Source: a virus. Taken from it: 45,972 bases of DNA. The stretch lies in IMG/VR virus record IMGVR_UViG_3300009167_000004, positions 1 to 45,972 of that record. One strand, 5' to 3'. A program made the translations under genes and the position numbers. Under the pieces are notes generated by a model, which was not told where the DNA came from, did no database searches, and saw only the letters and a program-made list of their open reading frames with translations. This document shows, in pieces, positions 10,155 to 17,856 of the stretch; the stretch's first letter is position 1, and the number at the start of each line of letters is the position of its first letter.

Positions 10155-10179
10155 CGGTTGCACTGTCAACCGTATTTTT
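10155..10179 (+). terminator. Rho-independent terminator-like hairpin
   Basis: Stem CGGTTG / CAACCG with a 6-base loop, followed by TATTTTTG. This is the second hairpin after the late operon and the only one there with a proper T run, so it is the better intrinsic terminator. Confidence 0.6.
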
Positions 10180-10468
10180 GGCGCCATCTCGGGCGCTGTT
10201 GCTCGCAAGAGTCGTCGGTTGGGGGGAAGGCGAACGGTTGGAACCGAAATACGAGACACGGCTAGCTCGGCCGCGAACCTGCAAGTCCCGGTTGGAAAGG
10301 TGACACCAGATTCTGCGGATAGCTCCGCAGTCCCACCCCGTCTGGCATTACCGGGATTCGGTCTACGTGATGGCGTAGCCCTGGCAGGTCCAACAAGGGT
10401 AGACGTCAGAATCTGCACACTCGGATAGTCCCAGGAGTGCGTCAGACAGCAGCGCCACCCGACCCCAA

Positions 10469-10482
10469 GTGACCTACCTCAC
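10469..10482. promoter_or_regulatory. GTGA-N6-TCAC operator/promoter element
   Basis: GTGACCTACCTCAC is a dyad of the CRP/FNR type. The same arrangement (GTGATGTAGCTCAC) lies at 25237-25250. Both precede a leader GAAAGGGRGCAAC directly before an ATG. A TAATGAT that could be a -10 begins 18 bases downstream. Whether a host CRP-like protein or a phage protein binds is unknown. Confidence 0.5.
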
Positions 10483-10576
10483 ACAAGGACATCCCTCACG
10501 TAATGATGGGATGGGACCTAAGAGGGTGGGTTGTGTTAAGATCTTATGCAATCGGTCATTCAGAAAGGGAGCAACG

Positions 10577-10600
10577 ATGCATACCGGAGAACTGCGATGA
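10577..10600 (+). CDS. Seven-residue leader ORF (MHTGELR) coupled to the next gene
   Basis: AAAGGGAG ends 5 bases before ATG 10577, the best ribosome binding site in this leader. The ORF reads MHTGELR and stops at TGA 10598-10600, which overlaps the ATG of the zinc-knuckle gene at 10597 (ATGA). Its own GGA GAA codons supply the GGAG for that second start. The arrangement suits a leader peptide controlling the downstream gene, or a remnant of an older start. Confidence 0.5.
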   Translation: MHTGELR

Positions 10601-11103
10601 GTTGGGACCCCGAACTTCTTCACGCGGAAGTTCTGCGGGAATTCGCCTTTATAGAAGATGGCTTCTATAGCCGCATGGAGGAAAGATTCTTCCTCTTCGA
10701 GCGCTCAAGGCGTCGTCACTGGAACCAAACCTACGAGTGGAGGCATCCGGAGCGAGTGAAGATGTTCCACAGACGTCGGTATCAGCGAATAAGGAACGAT
10801 CCGGTGGCGTGGTCAAAGTATATGGAGCGACAGCGCAAAAACAGGAAGAGAGCCAAGGACGCATCTAGACAAGGTGGCCATCTCAAGGAGAGTCGATGCC
10901 AGATCTGTCACAAGAAGCACTATCGCAGTTCCAAATGGTGTTCAGATAAGTGCAGTACCGCTGCCTATTATCGGAGAAACAAGGACAGGTGGAGGAAGAG
11001 GTACAATCACCCCAAGACGCAAAAGGCTTGCCCAGAATGTGGAGGTCTTGGTCATTACCGGAAAACCTGCCCGTCGATTCTAAGGGGGATGGAAAATGTA
11101 TGA
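10597..11103 (+). CDS. Zinc-knuckle protein, probable nucleic-acid binder
   Basis: 168 residues from ATG 10597 (GGAG 7 bases upstream); the longer frame from 10546 has no ribosome site. The middle is very basic and Arg-rich (RRRYQRIRN, RQRKNRKRAKD). Residues ~104-125 hold a CxxC...CxxxC zinc site (CQICHKKHYRSSKWC). The C-terminus has a classical CCHC zinc knuckle, CPECGGLGHYRKTC (C-x2-C-x4-H-x4-C), of the type that binds single-stranded RNA or DNA. First full-length gene of a three-gene operon of zinc proteins. Its role is not known. Confidence 0.8.
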   Translation: MSWDPELLHAEVLREFAFIEDGFYSRMEERFFLFERSRRRHWNQTYEWRHPERVKMFHRRRYQRIRNDPVAWSKYMERQRKNRKRAKDASRQGGHLKESRCQICHKKHYRSSKWCSDKCSTAAYYRRNKDRWRKRYNHPKTQKACPECGGLGHYRKTCPSILRGMENV

Positions 11104-11311
11104 GGATAGGGCTAGGAAGTCGTCCAAGTCTCCAGAAAGCATCCTGGGGAATGCGGTTGGGGAGATGCTTCGCGACCTCGGCCACGTGATGTTTTGCTCA
11201 ACCTGCAAGCGGGCCGAGATGCCGGGCTCCATTCGCTGTGGGCGCTGTGGACGCCCCCTGGAGCGTGCTCGTAGCTCCTTTAAGGTATCGGTTGCCGTGG
11301 AGGCATCCTAA
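11096..11311 (+). CDS. Small zinc-ribbon protein
   Basis: 71 residues, overlapping the previous gene by 8 bases. A zinc ribbon with two CxxC pairs (CSTCKRAEMPGSIRCGRC) follows a short helix. Its stop overlaps the next start (TAATG). Function unknown. Confidence 0.75.
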   Translation: MYEDRARKSSKSPESILGNAVGEMLRDLGHVMFCSTCKRAEMPGSIRCGRCGRPLERARSSFKVSVAVEAS

Positions 11312-11514
11312 TGCCTTCCTGTGCGTGCTTTGGCTTCTGTGGTGGCGTTCCTGGCGTCAGGGACCCCATTACAGGACTCGTGTGCAACGTTTGCAGCGGT
11401 ACCGGAACGTATAGCTACGAAACGAAGAAAGAGCACGACGAGAGGGAATGGGAAACCTTCTGGAAGCCGTTGCTCGCTAAAAATCGAACATTTGCCGGGC
11501 CAGCACGTAGATAA
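11311..11514 (+). CDS. Small Cys-rich protein with DnaJ-like zinc motif
   Basis: 67 residues starting in a TAATG overlap. The N-terminal half has CACFGFCGG and CNVCSGTGTY, resembling one repeat of the DnaJ Cys-rich zinc region (CxxCxGxG). The C-terminal half is charged and helical. Last gene of the operon, ending just before a bidirectional terminator. Confidence 0.72.
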   Translation: MPSCACFGFCGGVPGVRDPITGLVCNVCSGTGTYSYETKKEHDEREWETFWKPLLAKNRTFAGPARR

Positions 11515-11543
11515 AAAAAGAGCAGAGCGTTTGCTCTGCTCTT
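11512..11543. terminator. Bidirectional rho-independent terminator between convergent operons
   Basis: An 11-bp perfect stem AAGAGCAGAGC / GCTCTGCTCTT with a 4-base loop. A run of seven A's on the + strand gives a T tract for the - strand transcript. It lies between the + strand gene ending at 11514 and the - strand gene ending at 11565. Confidence 0.88.
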
Positions 11544-11564
11544 CGCATCATTTCTGGTGTTGGC

Positions 11565-12338
11565 TCAGCAGTCCGACGACTCCTCTGGAACTTCCGTGGT
11601 TTCAGGAGTTGGCGTAGCGGGTTGTTCGCTAGGGTTCGGCTGTTTCGGCTTGATGTGACAAATCCTGAGTGCGCCGATATTGTGCGTCGGGCCTGTCAGG
11701 AATACGTGTGTCGACGTTGAGGCGATGACGGTTAGGTCGTCCAGCTCTTCCTTGCTATAGAGCTGCGAGAAGATTGCATATTGCTTGTCGGTGAGCTGGA
11801 CGGAGTCGCCAGGGCGCAGTTTTGCTGCGGTTCTGGTTGCAATCGTGGTCTTTGCGACGAATCCGGAACGTCGCATAGATTCGAGGGCATTTTGCAGTGC
11901 CTGCCAGTTGTTTTCCAGATTGGTGATGGAATTCAGGAAGCGGGAAGCTAGGTCGCTCTCGAGCTTGCGAATGTCCCAAGAGCGCATGCGCTTGAAGAAT
12001 GGAAGAAGTCGCAGGGAAATGCTTGCATGTGAATCGATAGCCACGTCAAGGGATGGGCGTGGAGGAACCTTTGATTTCTCCCCGGTAGGCGGATCTTGAG
12101 TCTCTCCAGACGTAGAAGCTTCCGAGCCTTCCGGTGTGGAGTCTTCTCCTTCCGCACTGAGGTCAGATCCTGGGACCTCCATGGTCTTGGAGCAGTCTGG
12201 GCAGAATCCACCTTCCTCTGCTTTCCCCGTGCATCCCGATGTTGCACAACTCGCAGACCGTCTCCTTGAACGTTTGGGAGTCGTAGCAGGCGTCTCTATT
12301 TGTTCGCCTTGGTCGTTTAAAACCTTCACAATGGACAT
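11565..12338 (-). CDS. Hypothetical protein with N-terminal zinc motif and disordered linker
   Basis: 257 residues, last gene of the long - strand operon. AGGAG lies 8 bases before ATG 12338. Residues ~31-49 carry a CATSGCTGKAEEGGFCPDC zinc motif after a basic patch (KRSRRR). Residues ~53-95 are a Ser/Pro/Glu-rich linker, then a ~130-residue globular part, then a Pro/Thr-rich tail. It overlaps the upstream gene by 13 bases. No family recognised. Confidence 0.78.
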   Translation of the reverse strand: MSIVKVLNDQGEQIETPATTPKRSRRRSASCATSGCTGKAEEGGFCPDCSKTMEVPGSDLSAEGEDSTPEGSEASTSGETQDPPTGEKSKVPPRPSLDVAIDSHASISLRLLPFFKRMRSWDIRKLESDLASRFLNSITNLENNWQALQNALESMRRSGFVAKTTIATRTAAKLRPGDSVQLTDKQYAIFSQLYSKEELDDLTVIASTSTHVFLTGPTHNIGALRICHIKPKQPNPSEQPATPTPETTEVPEESSDC

Positions 12339-12634
12339 ATTGGGTTCTCCTGTGTGGTGAGAAATAATCGTCGCATTGTGGCGGCGATTCCGTCAAGACG
12401 TTGTTTCAGTTCCGTGGCTGTTATTTTACGGAAAAAATCCAAATGGTCATGTAGCAGCCTATGACACCTGGAGCAAATTGGAACAGCCCGGTGGTCGTGC
12501 GCTCTGATTCCCATGCCTATCGGGTTCCCTTGCTCATCGTGACGTGGATGGTGAGGTGCCGAGGAGGTACCTCCACAGAAAGAGCATGGCTTGTAGCGAA
12601 GCCATGTTAGGTATTCTGGGTCTTCGCATGCCAT
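12326..12634 (-). CDS. DUF968/HNH-like zinc protein
   Basis: 102 residues from ATG 12634. The pattern CSFCGG...HH...G.GIRAHDHRAVPICSRCH...H matches the DUF968-type fold of phage recombination-associated HNH-like proteins: two CxxC pairs with several His residues. The start has no clear ribosome site and lies 28 bases inside the upstream gene, so coupled translation is likely. A longer frame to 12808 is the shadow of that gene. Nuclease activity is plausible but not shown. Confidence 0.7.
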   Translation of the reverse strand: MACEDPEYLTWLRYKPCSFCGGTSSAPHHPRHDEQGNPIGMGIRAHDHRAVPICSRCHRLLHDHLDFFRKITATELKQRLDGIAATMRRLFLTTQENPICPL

Positions 12635-12915
12635 GGGAGGGTCACGGCTTGAAGTTTGGTGGCCAAGGACAAAATGCAGCTGGAGAAGTCCGGGTTGCCA
12701 GACGTTGATGCGAGAGTCGTTTCGTCCGGTGTTTGCCATCCGTCGATTAGGCGCAATTGTTCTTCGACAACGATACGGGCCCAGTACCCCTGACCATTGC
12801 GACCACAATGGAGCGATGAAGATCCTGTCTGAATGTCAGAGAGAATCGATTCGACAATTTGGGATATTGGTAGTTGGTGAATATCCGGGGGTGATTTCCA
12901 TTCAATTTGCATCAT
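12607..12915 (-). CDS. Hypothetical protein
   Basis: 102 residues with a strong ribosome site (AAGGAG 5 bases before ATG 12915; a second ATG follows directly). Helical N-terminus, no motif. It overlaps the DUF968-like gene by 28 bases, so the pair is probably made together. Confidence 0.7.
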   Translation of the reverse strand: MMQIEWKSPPDIHQLPISQIVESILSDIQTGSSSLHCGRNGQGYWARIVVEEQLRLIDGWQTPDETTLASTSGNPDFSSCILSLATKLQAVTLPWHAKTQNT

Positions 12916-12942
12916 TGCGTCTCCTTGGTCACTAGTTAGTTG

Positions 12943-13191
12943 CTATCTAGGACGTTGTTCCCAGTGGGTTTTAACAATGGCCTCGCAACTCATATTTCGT
13001 GGATGCTGTCCAATTCGCATACAATGCGACTCTGGCAGCGAGGGTCTGTTGTCTCCGTACTCATAATCGACGGCCAGGATCGCCATTCTCATCCCGCAGA
13101 GCCAGCACACCCGTAGCTTACGCATCCATTGTAGGATCACGAGGAAGCGTTGTCGTCTGCTTTCCTGATCGCTAGCTACCGCCGATTGCAT
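12943..13191 (-). CDS. Small Cys/Arg-rich hypothetical protein
   Basis: 82 residues; AGGAG lies 6 bases before ATG 13191. The N-terminal half is basic, with CWLCG followed by isolated Cys and His residues that could form a zinc site. It overlaps the upstream gene by 20 bases. Confidence 0.65.
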   Translation of the reverse strand: MQSAVASDQESRRQRFLVILQWMRKLRVCWLCGMRMAILAVDYEYGDNRPSLPESHCMRIGQHPRNMSCEAIVKTHWEQRPR

Positions 13192-13537
13192 GGAGCTCTC
13201 CTGCTAGGCAGTGGGAGCAAGAACGGCTCCCATCGGCAAAGAAGACCACCACCGCATGATCGAGGCCGCATATGCTACATGTGCGGTCATTGTTAGCAGC
13301 TGAGATCATGGTGCGCATGATGGACTCCCATCGATCGAGGTAGTCTCTGGGATTCGCATCTTTCTGACCGGCTACATAGTTTAGAGTTGCTTGCTCAGCC
13401 AGTGAGAGAGCTTTGCTTAGCTCTGTGGAGTCCGCGATCGTTCGGTCGTAAAGGGCCGCCAGGCGGCTGTAGGCTTCACGCCAGGCCGTTTTCGCCGCCG
13501 CTGTCCGGCGCTCCTGTGCTTCTGAGGGGGGTCTCAT
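13172..13537 (-). CDS. Helical protein with C-terminal zinc ribbon
   Basis: 121 residues. Residues ~8-80 are Ala-rich helices; the end carries CSICGLDHAVVVFFADG and CSHC, a treble-clef or ribbon zinc site. AAGGA is 8 bases before the ATG. It overlaps the genes on both sides, as usual in this operon. Function unknown. Confidence 0.75.
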   Translation of the reverse strand: MRPPSEAQERRTAAAKTAWREAYSRLAALYDRTIADSTELSKALSLAEQATLNYVAGQKDANPRDYLDRWESIMRTMISAANNDRTCSICGLDHAVVVFFADGSRSCSHCLAGELHAIGGS

Positions 13538-13670
13538 CGTTTGTTCCTTCTGCTGCCTCTACGAATCTGAGGGAAGCGCGAAGCGATTCAATCTCGTCAC
13601 GATAGTGATATTCGGCCCATTCTTGGAACCGCTGTGGTTCCATAAATCGGTGGCCCTCGTAATGTCCCAT
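13476..13670 (-). CDS. Small hypothetical protein
   Basis: 64 residues from ATG 13670, which overlaps the helicase stop (TAATG) and has AAAGGGGG upstream. The frame can be extended to 13805 but only inside the helicase gene. Acidic C-terminus, no motif. It overlaps the next gene by 62 bases. Confidence 0.65.
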   Translation of the reverse strand: MGHYEGHRFMEPQRFQEWAEYHYRDEIESLRASLRFVEAAEGTNDETPLRSTGAPDSGGENGLA

Positions 13671-15364
13671 TATACCCCCTTTGATACGATTTCTTGATAT
13701 TCGGCTGGAGTGATTTTCCACCCATGTGAGTGTAGGTGTGCAATGAGTCTGTTGGCCGTTTCGAAGCGCAGCTTCAAAGCGGGGATATTTGCTCGAGTTA
13801 GACACTGGACTTGTCGGTAGGATGCCAGGCCGAGCGCTTCCCGTTTTTTGAGTGCGCCAATCAGAACAAACGCCTGTTGCTTGGTCAGGCCGTCCGGTAT
13901 CTTCACGCCTTTGTGAACGAGAAGATCCAGTTGAGACTTAGTGGCAATCGCCCCTCCGAACCGTTCCGACCATTGGACCTTATTACTGTTGATGTGAAGG
14001 CATTGGAACGGATCGAGTTCGAAGGTGGAGTATGAGACGTTGGCGATGATTCCCGCCCGCTTGACCACCTCAGCAGCCGCAGCAGCCGCAGCAGCCGCAG
14101 CTTTTTGGCGCTCTTCTTCTTCTGCCTCTTTCAGTGCGACGTCGGCACGGATTCCCGGCTTAGATTTGACGATTCTGACTGCGGACTGTAGGACCTCATC
14201 GGGATAGTTACCTCCCAGGATATCGCACGAGGTAGCCAGGCGGTGCATGCCTGAATTCCCCGTGAATTCAAGCACTAGACAGTCCTTTTTCCCTTCACAG
14301 ATACGAAGGCCACGGCCGATGATTTGAGCATGGAGACCCCGGCTCTTTGTTGGTCGTGCCTGTGCGATGCAACTCACTTCGGGGTTGTTGTAGCCTTCTG
14401 TGGCGATGCCACAGTTGACAAGTCGCTGGAAACCTCCCTTTGAGAATCTATCCAAAAGAGACCGTCTCAAGTCTATCGGCGTCCCCCCGTCGACCGAGAA
14501 CGTCGATCCGGGTTGGACACGGTTGAACATTTCGGCGAGACGTTTCGTGTTGTCGACGGACGTGGTGTAGACGATGGTTCGGCGGTCGCCCGCTTCGGCA
14601 ATGGTCGCACGTACAACGGCGTGAAGAACCTTCTCGACTGCCATGATGGCGTCGAGTTCTGCTGGGCTCAAGTCGCCGGCGACTTCCTTGCAGTGGGACA
14701 GATCGATCTCATTGACGTGCACCTGGCGGACCACGATAGGGCACAACCAACCGTCTTTCATGGCATCCGCAATCTCGTACACGTATGCCACGGATTCGAA
14801 GACCGTTCCCATCGCGGTTTCATCGGCCCGGTCAGGCGTAGCAGTTACGCCGATAGACTTTGCTTCTGAGAAGTACTTGTAGACCCGCTGCCACGTCGGA
14901 GATGGGCAGTGGTGCGCTTCATCGAAAATGATCAATCCGAAGTCGTTGGGACGCCACCTCGTGAGACGGTTCTCTCGAGACAGGGTTTGGATTGAAGAAA
15001 CGACGATACGCTCACTGCCGGCATAGTAGTCGGACTGTTCAAGTCCGATAAGCTCCCCAGTCGCATCACCGAGCTTGGTGCGGGCTTGTTGCAGCAGTTC
15101 GTCCCTGTGTGCGAGCACTAGCACCCGCTTCGAAACAGCGCTCTCGACAAATGGCCATTCGATCGCCGCTTGAACGAAGACGCGGGTTTTTCCGCATCCG
15201 GTCGGCATCACGAGAAGGGTAGATCGGTTTGTCTTCAGTTCTCGCTTGATCCCATCGAAGGCGGAAACCTGATATGGACGTAGGGGCTCCGCCCCTTGGA
15301 ACAGCTCGTCGGTGCTGCTGCAAGGGGCCCCTTTGCTTGGAGAGAAGTCGAGAACGAGTTGCAT
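13670..15364 (-). CDS. SF2 DEAH-box helicase, RadD/DEAD-family like
   Basis: 564 residues. Helicase motifs appear in order: Walker A PTGCGKT, motif II FDEAHH, motif III GVTATP, and motif VI QIIGRGLR near residue 350. This is the RadD/restriction-helicase type of superfamily 2, an ATP-driven DNA translocase. A poly-Ala stretch joins a C-terminal domain of ~140 residues with no helicase motif. The start overlaps the ParB-like stop (TAATG). In a phage without a visible polymerase it may remodel forks or recombination intermediates together with Erf. Confidence 0.88.
   Translation of the reverse strand: MQLVLDFSPSKGAPCSSTDELFQGAEPLRPYQVSAFDGIKRELKTNRSTLLVMPTGCGKTRVFVQAAIEWPFVESAVSKRVLVLAHRDELLQQARTKLGDATGELIGLEQSDYYAGSERIVVSSIQTLSRENRLTRWRPNDFGLIIFDEAHHCPSPTWQRVYKYFSEAKSIGVTATPDRADETAMGTVFESVAYVYEIADAMKDGWLCPIVVRQVHVNEIDLSHCKEVAGDLSPAELDAIMAVEKVLHAVVRATIAEAGDRRTIVYTTSVDNTKRLAEMFNRVQPGSTFSVDGGTPIDLRRSLLDRFSKGGFQRLVNCGIATEGYNNPEVSCIAQARPTKSRGLHAQIIGRGLRICEGKKDCLVLEFTGNSGMHRLATSCDILGGNYPDEVLQSAVRIVKSKPGIRADVALKEAEEEERQKAAAAAAAAAAEVVKRAGIIANVSYSTFELDPFQCLHINSNKVQWSERFGGAIATKSQLDLLVHKGVKIPDGLTKQQAFVLIGALKKREALGLASYRQVQCLTRANIPALKLRFETANRLIAHLHSHGWKITPAEYQEIVSKGV
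14071..14101 (-). repeat. 9-bp tandem repeat coding for poly-alanine
   Basis: Three copies of CAGCAGCCG plus a partial one, inside the helicase gene. They encode the Ala run that links the helicase core to its C-terminal domain. Such repeats change copy number easily without breaking frame. Confidence 0.85.
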
Positions 15365-16353
15365 TAGCCGATCGCAGATACGAGAATGAATGTCCCGTCG
15401 ATATAGACTCCGGCCTTGTCGCCTTCTGCTAGCAGCTTCTTGTCGTCGACGGATGTCATTTCATAGGCGTTCAGGAATCCCCGTCCGCTGCACGCAATGC
15501 ACTCCTTGCGGAGCTTCTTAGTACATTTGCACCACGGGCACAGGGAATCGGGCATCCTGACCTTGATATCCTCAACCGCATTTTCCAGCTGCGTTCTGAG
15601 GGTGTCGAGATCCAGGGAACTCTGCTTTTCGAGACGACGTGTCCATTTGATAAGTTCGATGATGTCACTTAGCATCGACTCGAGTTCGGTGTGCTCGAAA
15701 GTCGATTTTTTGACAACGTCGTCGGGTACCTCGAGTCCCATTGTGTTGATGCGGATATCCTGCTTCTCCTTTTTGGGTACCTTGCGGTTGGCATCTCGAG
15801 TCTCGGCCGCGCGAACCGCTGCCACGGTCTTGCCGGTCATTTTTGCTACCCGTTCCCGAGCTTTCGTTTTGGAGCCCTTTGGTCGGCCGACCTTTCGGGG
15901 TTCATTGGTAGTCTCGACTTCAGGTGCAGTTTCCTCCGAAGTTGAGGACTCCTCCTCTCCATTCGTATCAATCTCCGGAAAGGTTTGCGCTGGTTTTGGA
16001 TGTTCCAGCTCCATCAGTCTGGCAATTGCGGCGTCCAGTTCTGGTCCGCTGTGACGACGGCGGATGTTCTCGATAAGTGTAACCTTTTCAAGTTCTTCGG
16101 AGGTTCCAGAGATCAGCAGAGCATCAACTCGCTTGACCTCTTCGTTGAGACAAGCTGCCAGGCGGTCTCCTCCTGCTACCAGCTCGTTGGTTTTCTTGTT
16201 GACTATGATGGGCTCTGCTGGCTGTCCTCCAGTATCGGCAAAGCTTTTGCCGAGGTCGATTACATGGTCGGCCGCGCGGCGCTTTCCAATGTCACCCGGA
16301 GCCTTGATTCTTGCTACTGGGATCGTCTTGAATCCGTATCGTTTTATCATCAA
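15364..16353 (-). CDS. ParB-like N-terminal domain protein with AT-hook and zinc ribbon
   Basis: 329 residues. Residues ~10-110 match the ParB/sulfiredoxin-type domain: VARIKAPGD, DLGKSFADTG, PIIVNKKTNELVAGGDRLAAC (key G-G-x-R in the phosphate-binding loop) and ENIRRRH. An acidic linker is followed by an AT-hook-like GRPKGSK, a helical region, and a C-terminal CPWCKC...CIACSGRG zinc site. Phage ParB-like proteins can be CTP-dependent DNA binders or nucleases; which applies here is open. GGGAG precedes the ATG. It overlaps the upstream gene by 62 bases. Confidence 0.82.
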   Translation of the reverse strand: MMIKRYGFKTIPVARIKAPGDIGKRRAADHVIDLGKSFADTGGQPAEPIIVNKKTNELVAGGDRLAACLNEEVKRVDALLISGTSEELEKVTLIENIRRRHSGPELDAAIARLMELEHPKPAQTFPEIDTNGEEESSTSEETAPEVETTNEPRKVGRPKGSKTKARERVAKMTGKTVAAVRAAETRDANRKVPKKEKQDIRINTMGLEVPDDVVKKSTFEHTELESMLSDIIELIKWTRRLEKQSSLDLDTLRTQLENAVEDIKVRMPDSLCPWCKCTKKLRKECIACSGRGFLNAYEMTSVDDKKLLAEGDKAGVYIDGTFILVSAIG

Positions 16354-16606
16354 CTGTCTCCCTGTGTTGTCGTATGCGGTGGTGTGGCGAAATGCATTTC
16401 CATCCGCGTTGTTCTAGTAGTTGTGCCAGTGTGGCTATGCTAATGAAGCCATTGAAAGCTGTTGGCTCTCCTGTGTCGATAAGAAAGCCGGGCTCAGTAA
16501 CGACAAGCCTTCCATGATGGCTGTCGTGGTAATAGATGGGGGACGGTCCAGGCTCGACGTAGACGAGTATCGGTGAAGGAGCCGGAGGAACGGACATAGG
16601 GCTCAT
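16292..16606 (-). CDS. Hypothetical protein
   Basis: 104 residues from ATG 16606, two bases after the SMC-like ATPase stop. It begins Pro-rich with aromatic residues, then has a short helical segment (IATLAQLLEQRGW). The last 62 bases overlap the ParB-like gene, whose own start is well supported. Function unknown. Confidence 0.6.
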   Translation of the reverse strand: MSPMSVPPAPSPILVYVEPGPSPIYYHDSHHGRLVVTEPGFLIDTGEPTAFNGFISIATLAQLLEQRGWKCISPHHRIRQHRETVDDKTIRIQDDPSSKNQGSG

Positions 16607-16608
16607 AT

Positions 16609-17856
16609 CTACGCGTTCCCGCTGGTGTCGAGGACCTCTCCGTCCTCCAGAATTACAGCCCCTGGGTCGCCATCGCCGACGCGTTCGATCCAAACCTGGT
16701 AGCCTCGTTCGTGTGCCATTTCTGCGATCTCGCGCATGGCGGTTTTGTCAAGTAATGATGCGTCAGGGAGAAGGATAACGCCCAGCTTGGGGTGGAGGGC
16801 GCAAGCGATCGAGAACGAGATGCGGCGTCTCTCTGATGCTGAGGCTTGAGAGAACGGAAGTCCTCGGTAGGTAACCTGTCCGTCGGCAATGCTAAGTTCT
16901 GGAACTGGCCAGGCGGCTTCCTCGAGGAGCGTCTGCTTTTGGGAATCGATGGCCTCGATTGCCTTGGTCATACCCGCTGCTTCACGTTCCAGTTCCGTGC
17001 AGCGCTTCGATTCTTTCTCTCGACTGTGCTTGGCACGTACAAGTCGGTTGGTCATTTCTGCAGTAGAAAGTTTCTCGTTGACTATATCGAGATCTGCTTC
17101 TGGGCACTCATCCAAAGCCTTCTGTGCAATTGCGAGCTTGGCCTTGGCTTCGTTGGCCTTGTCCTCGAGGTTTTGGATAGTCTGTTGTAGATCGCTGACG
17201 CTCATTCTGATTCTTCCACGCCTGACGTTTTGAGCAGTTAGTCGTTCGTGCTCAGTAAGCAATTGGCCAATATGAACTTCTTCGTCAGGGGCATTTACGC
17301 ATTCGCGTGGAAAGTCTGCAATTCGTGTCTCCAGGACCTTGATAGAGCGATTGACCTGAGTACGCTCCTCGTAGAGGCGTGCGCGTGTCTGGTCAAGCTC
17401 GGTGAAGTCAAGGCCGAGCATCTTTCGCAGTACCTCGACTTGTTTCTTCTCCTCCAGTCGCTCGAAGGCGATAGGGTCAAATGAGATCTCAGAAAACAGC
17501 TTGTTGAGGATCTCCTGTGGGGATTTTTGTGGGGTACCGTCGGCCGTGCGGACTACGATTTTCTCGAGCCTCTTTCCCTCTCGTTCTATCGTGAGGTCGC
17601 CGAGGGAAATCTTGAAATTCCCCGTAGGTTCTCCTCGGCGCACGGGCTCCTCTGGAATCGCTCGGGCTCCGCGAAACGCCATCTCGATGCAGGCGAGGAC
17701 CGAGCTTTTCCCTTGGGCGTTGTCGCCGCCAAGTATCACGACAGGGCTCTCGGGGTCAGGCTCGATACGGACAGCCTTTAGCCGAAGGACGTTGTGCGCC
17801 TCGAGGGAAACTATACGTAGTAGTTTCTCGGTCTTGTTATTGTCATTCTGTATCAT
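16609..17856 (-). CDS. SMC/Rad50-like AAA ATPase
   Basis: 415 residues from ATG 17856 (AGAGGAG 5 bases upstream; ATGA overlap with erf). Walker A is GGDNAQGKS at residues 43-51. A coiled coil spans ~residues 165-320, short compared with Rad50. The C-terminal lobe has a signature-like QASASERRRISFSIACAL and a Walker B-like strand VILLPDAS. The Walker B lacks the usual DE pair, so ATP hydrolysis may be altered. The layout is that of SbcC/RecF-type repair ATPases, but no SbcD-type nuclease gene is nearby. A role beside Erf in recombination is likely. Confidence 0.85.
   Translation of the reverse strand: MIQNDNNKTEKLLRIVSLEAHNVLRLKAVRIEPDPESPVVILGGDNAQGKSSVLACIEMAFRGARAIPEEPVRRGEPTGNFKISLGDLTIEREGKRLEKIVVRTADGTPQKSPQEILNKLFSEISFDPIAFERLEEKKQVEVLRKMLGLDFTELDQTRARLYEERTQVNRSIKVLETRIADFPRECVNAPDEEVHIGQLLTEHERLTAQNVRRGRIRMSVSDLQQTIQNLEDKANEAKAKLAIAQKALDECPEADLDIVNEKLSTAEMTNRLVRAKHSREKESKRCTELEREAAGMTKAIEAIDSQKQTLLEEAAWPVPELSIADGQVTYRGLPFSQASASERRRISFSIACALHPKLGVILLPDASLLDKTAMREIAEMAHERGYQVWIERVGDGDPGAVILEDGEVLDTSGNA

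Larger units (their letters stand above)
10106..10545. other. Non-coding stretch with several hairpins, possible structured RNA
   Basis: About 440 bases with no gene I can support; open frames on both strands lack ribosome binding sites. It holds a terminator-like hairpin (10155-10179), a 5-bp stem at 10182-10197, a CGGCT/GGCCG stem near 10259-10273, a 7-bp stem with a tetraloop (10313-10330) and a CTACG/CGTAG stem near 10363-10378. Then come a GTGA-N6-TCAC site and promoter-like DNA for the next operon. The density of hairpins suggests a small RNA or leader, with no known family recognised. Confidence 0.45.

Noticed and set aside
10132-10428. 98-codon open frame in the gap after the late operon
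   Set aside because: No ribosome site, Arg/Ala/Gly-rich translation typical of a chance frame; an equally long frame exists on the other strand.
10106-10468. Group I intron or tRNA in the hairpin-rich stretch
   Set aside because: No conserved intron core or tRNA cloverleaf with T-loop motif could be found, and no split gene flanks it.
10546-10596. Extended N-terminus for the zinc-knuckle gene
   Set aside because: No ribosome site before ATG 10546, while ATG 10597 has GGAG and overlaps the leader ORF stop.
12634-12808. N-terminal extension of the DUF968-like protein
   Set aside because: The extension lies inside the well-initiated 12607-12915 gene and has no ribosome site or family-like sequence.
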